From NCBI GenBank assembly GCA_013396755.1, contig VWZF01006750.1, forward strand, positions 1,072,339-1,136,338: a stretch of 64,000 nucleotides of DNA, given 5' to 3'. The DNA is from Sclerurus mexicanus. Its lineage: Eukaryota; Chordata; Aves; Passeriformes; Furnariidae. The translations under genes and the position numbers were made by a program. This document shows, piece by piece, positions 61,701-64,000 of this stretch; position 1 is the first letter of the stretch, and each line of letters starts with the position of its first letter. The notes under the pieces were generated by a model. That model ran no database searches and was not told where the DNA came from. It saw only the letters and a list, made by a program, of their open reading frames with translations.

Positions 61701-64000
61701 ACAAAAGAGGATAAATATCACTTTGAAAGTGACAATTGAATTTTAAAATGTGATATAAGTAGTCATGTAGTAATAATTTTAATTTATCACAATACAGTTT
61801 TAAGAAAAAGAAAACAATTTGTGTACCAGAAACTAGTCTAAGCAGTTTGAAACATCATACCTGTATAAATATTCTTTATATTCTATGGACCTACTTTTTC
61901 ACTGTTTCTTACTTCTTCCAGATCTGACCCTGTATGTGGCCATAAAATTATGGGCTAGTACCAAAGAGAGTAGCAAAGTTAGAGACAGAAAGAAGTTGGC
62001 ACTGGATAACTTAACGAATTGGCAATGGGATTTGGAGCTTTTCAGTCTGTCTGAACCTTGCTGATGGGAACTGCACAGACAGCTAATGGGGATAAATGAT
62101 TTGTGCTCCTCATGAAGAAGCAGAAAAACTACAGAAAGCTGGAATATGTGCTGTTTTCTGAGAAAGAGATTGAAACAGGAAAAAAGGACAGGTTTATGGA
62201 AATAAAAGAAATAAGTAGTTTAGAAAGACACCATCAGAAATAATACAAACAACTGGTGTCTATGCTAGATTTTTTTGTCTCATCTTCAGTGAAATAAAGA
62301 CCATTTAAAATAAAAATGTTGATATGTGTCCATATTCTCTTGATCAATGTAATTATTCTCAGCTCTGAATGTGTTAGTGGTTGAATAGAAATAGTTTTTA
62401 TGGACAATTAGAAGGTGAGAGTGGCCAGAGTAATTTGTTAAAAATATTTTGTGAGCCATTAAGTCATATGCAATAGTTTTGTTTAAATGAGGAATACAGG
62501 CTACTACACTTTACAAGCTTCCAGGTAACTTCAGTTTGTATTTGCTGTAAGCTCTGATTCAGAGCTATCCTTCGTGCTTTCATTTCATTTGTCCTTTTTC
62601 TGATTGTTTTACTTGTTGATAATTTGCATTTTAGGCCTCATGACATTCATAGTATAGCCATGTTACGTAAAGAATTTAGAACCCCTAATTAACCATATTA
62701 TCAATATTATTTTAGTGTTTAACCTTCCAGAGGTTAAAGAAAAAAAAAAAAAGACATTGCTTTGCAACCTATATTGAGCACAAATATGTAATAACATCTC
62801 TGGCTCTGAGGGCATTGCTGCTTACAGTCAAAACCAGTTTGCTTTTAGCCTTATCCAAACAGGCTATTAAGCTGGAGGAGTAAATGGGTCATTGCCCCTT
62901 TTTTCCTCCTCAGCTTCTCAGTGCAGTATATTAACGACATAAACATGTTAAAGCAATGTTGATTTCAATCTAACCCAGTAAAAGCAGCAGGAAAAAAAAT
63001 TTCCAGCTTGGTATCTTCTCACTTAAGCTGATCTGAAGGTTCCCCAAAGTATGGGGAATCTGGAAATGAAAATTATCCTGTCCAAGAAGACAAATAATAA
63101 GCATTCCTGGTATAGGCACTGCTCCTAGAGCCCAAAATCAGCTCTACTCCCCCTGTGCCAGTTACTAAGGAAAATAAAAAGCATGCAGTAAAGCACAAAT
63201 GTGCCCTGAAATTTTAAGGACAATGTGCATTGACCTTTAAGCAACATGCACACCGTGAAGAACCTACCTACCAACAGGCAATTATAAACTGCCTGGGATC
63301 CGTGGGGAATTTGGTTGTGGTTTCCTGCCTGCCCATCTCCTCTCTCAGAAGCAGCCATATTTTGCAGCAAGACCCTGACAGGGAACACTGTAGGGAGGTG
63401 CAGAGGACCTGAGTTGAATTGGTGCTGCTGTGGTGTCACAAATAAGAAATCTGCAGCTCAGTTGCTGCCTCTGCCTGGTGCTTTGTCACTGCACTTAGTG
63501 AGGAGAATTTTCTTTTGCTCTCACTGCACTATTCACTGAAGCTCCGACTGTTCCTGGATTTTGTTGACACTGATGCGACTAATCCTTCTGAGGCTGCTTA
63601 TACCCCTGGCCTGGGAGAAGAAAACATACCAGCGTGCCCATGCCAGTAGGTTGAGTGGAAGAGAAGGGCTACAGAGCAGCACTGTAACCCCTTGTGAGCC
63701 AATGGAGTGATAAGGGCTTCCTTAGAAAGGGGTGTGGGCAGGCTCTGCTGTGAGGACCTCTCTGCCCATATCTGGTGGGGTTTAGTGATGCATCTTCCCA
63801 GCCAGTCTCCATCCTTGTCCCAGTTCTCGGCACCCTGCTGGCAATGTCTGAGCGTAAGGGTCATGTCTGCTGAAGCGCATGAGCCTGCCTTTGATCAGAG
63901 AGAGGTGAGATCTGACCACGTATCTCATCCAGGTGACTTGATTTAACCTTTATTTATTTGTTCCACAATACTTTGAGGGGGGATCTGGCAACACCTTTCT
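55771..64000. other. Long non-coding stretch to the window end
   Basis: About 8.2 kb without a supported gene. Overlapping plus- and minus-strand frames of 105-118 codons at 61207-61630 sit in a locally GC-richer patch, with no recognisable domain on either strand. Another GC-richer patch lies at 63590-63946. A perfect 9-bp hairpin is at 59992-60016. Confidence 0.5.

Overview
The window looks like bird nuclear DNA. It is AT-rich, has no operon-like gene packing, and carries several copies of CR1 LINEs, including the bird-type CR1 3' end whose sense strand reads ...CCTTCCAAC...CAAACCATTCTATGATT. It also holds one well-preserved solo retroviral LTR and simple repeats rich in T/G, A/G and C. I could not assign any host protein-coding exon, rRNA or tRNA. 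The best reading is a gene desert or a large intron. Long ATG-to-stop frames (up to 171 codons) occur on both strands, but none shows a family I recognise outside mobile elements.

Layout. 1-14.0 kb: mostly unique sequence with an old CR1/L3-like fragment (about 4.43-4.59 kb), a TA microsatellite, a period-10 A-rich satellite, a truncated CR1 (10.5-10.9 kb, minus) and a perfect 32-bp tandem duplication (12.4 kb). 14.0-16.1 kb: the most interesting object, a decayed cut-and-paste transposon. It carries a broken DDE integrase of the KRBA2/ZBED9(SCAND3)-like type, flanked by long inverted repeats. 16.1-21.0 kb: unique sequence with low-complexity tracts, one next to the only ambiguous base (17243). 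21.03-21.42 kb: a solo LTR with TG...CA ends, a 4-bp target duplication, CCAAT, TATA and AATAAA. 21.4-41.8 kb: unique sequence with small old repeat fragments and one CR1 (28.4-28.9 kb, plus). 41.85-44.14 kb: a CR1 on the minus strand that keeps parts of ORF1 (esterase) and the ORF2 endonuclease and joins them directly to the 3' end, so the reverse transcriptase is missing. 44.1-64 kb: unique sequence, a roughly 100-bp CR1 3' tail (51.5 kb), a T/G-rich tract (55.6 kb) and several perfect short hairpins.

Nothing here works together as a pathway. What can be read is a history of insertions: an old DNA transposon and old SINE/LINE fragments, then bird CR1 copies, then the LTR, whose termini and target duplication are still intact. 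Family assignments rest on motifs read by eye and on memory of the families. No database search was run.
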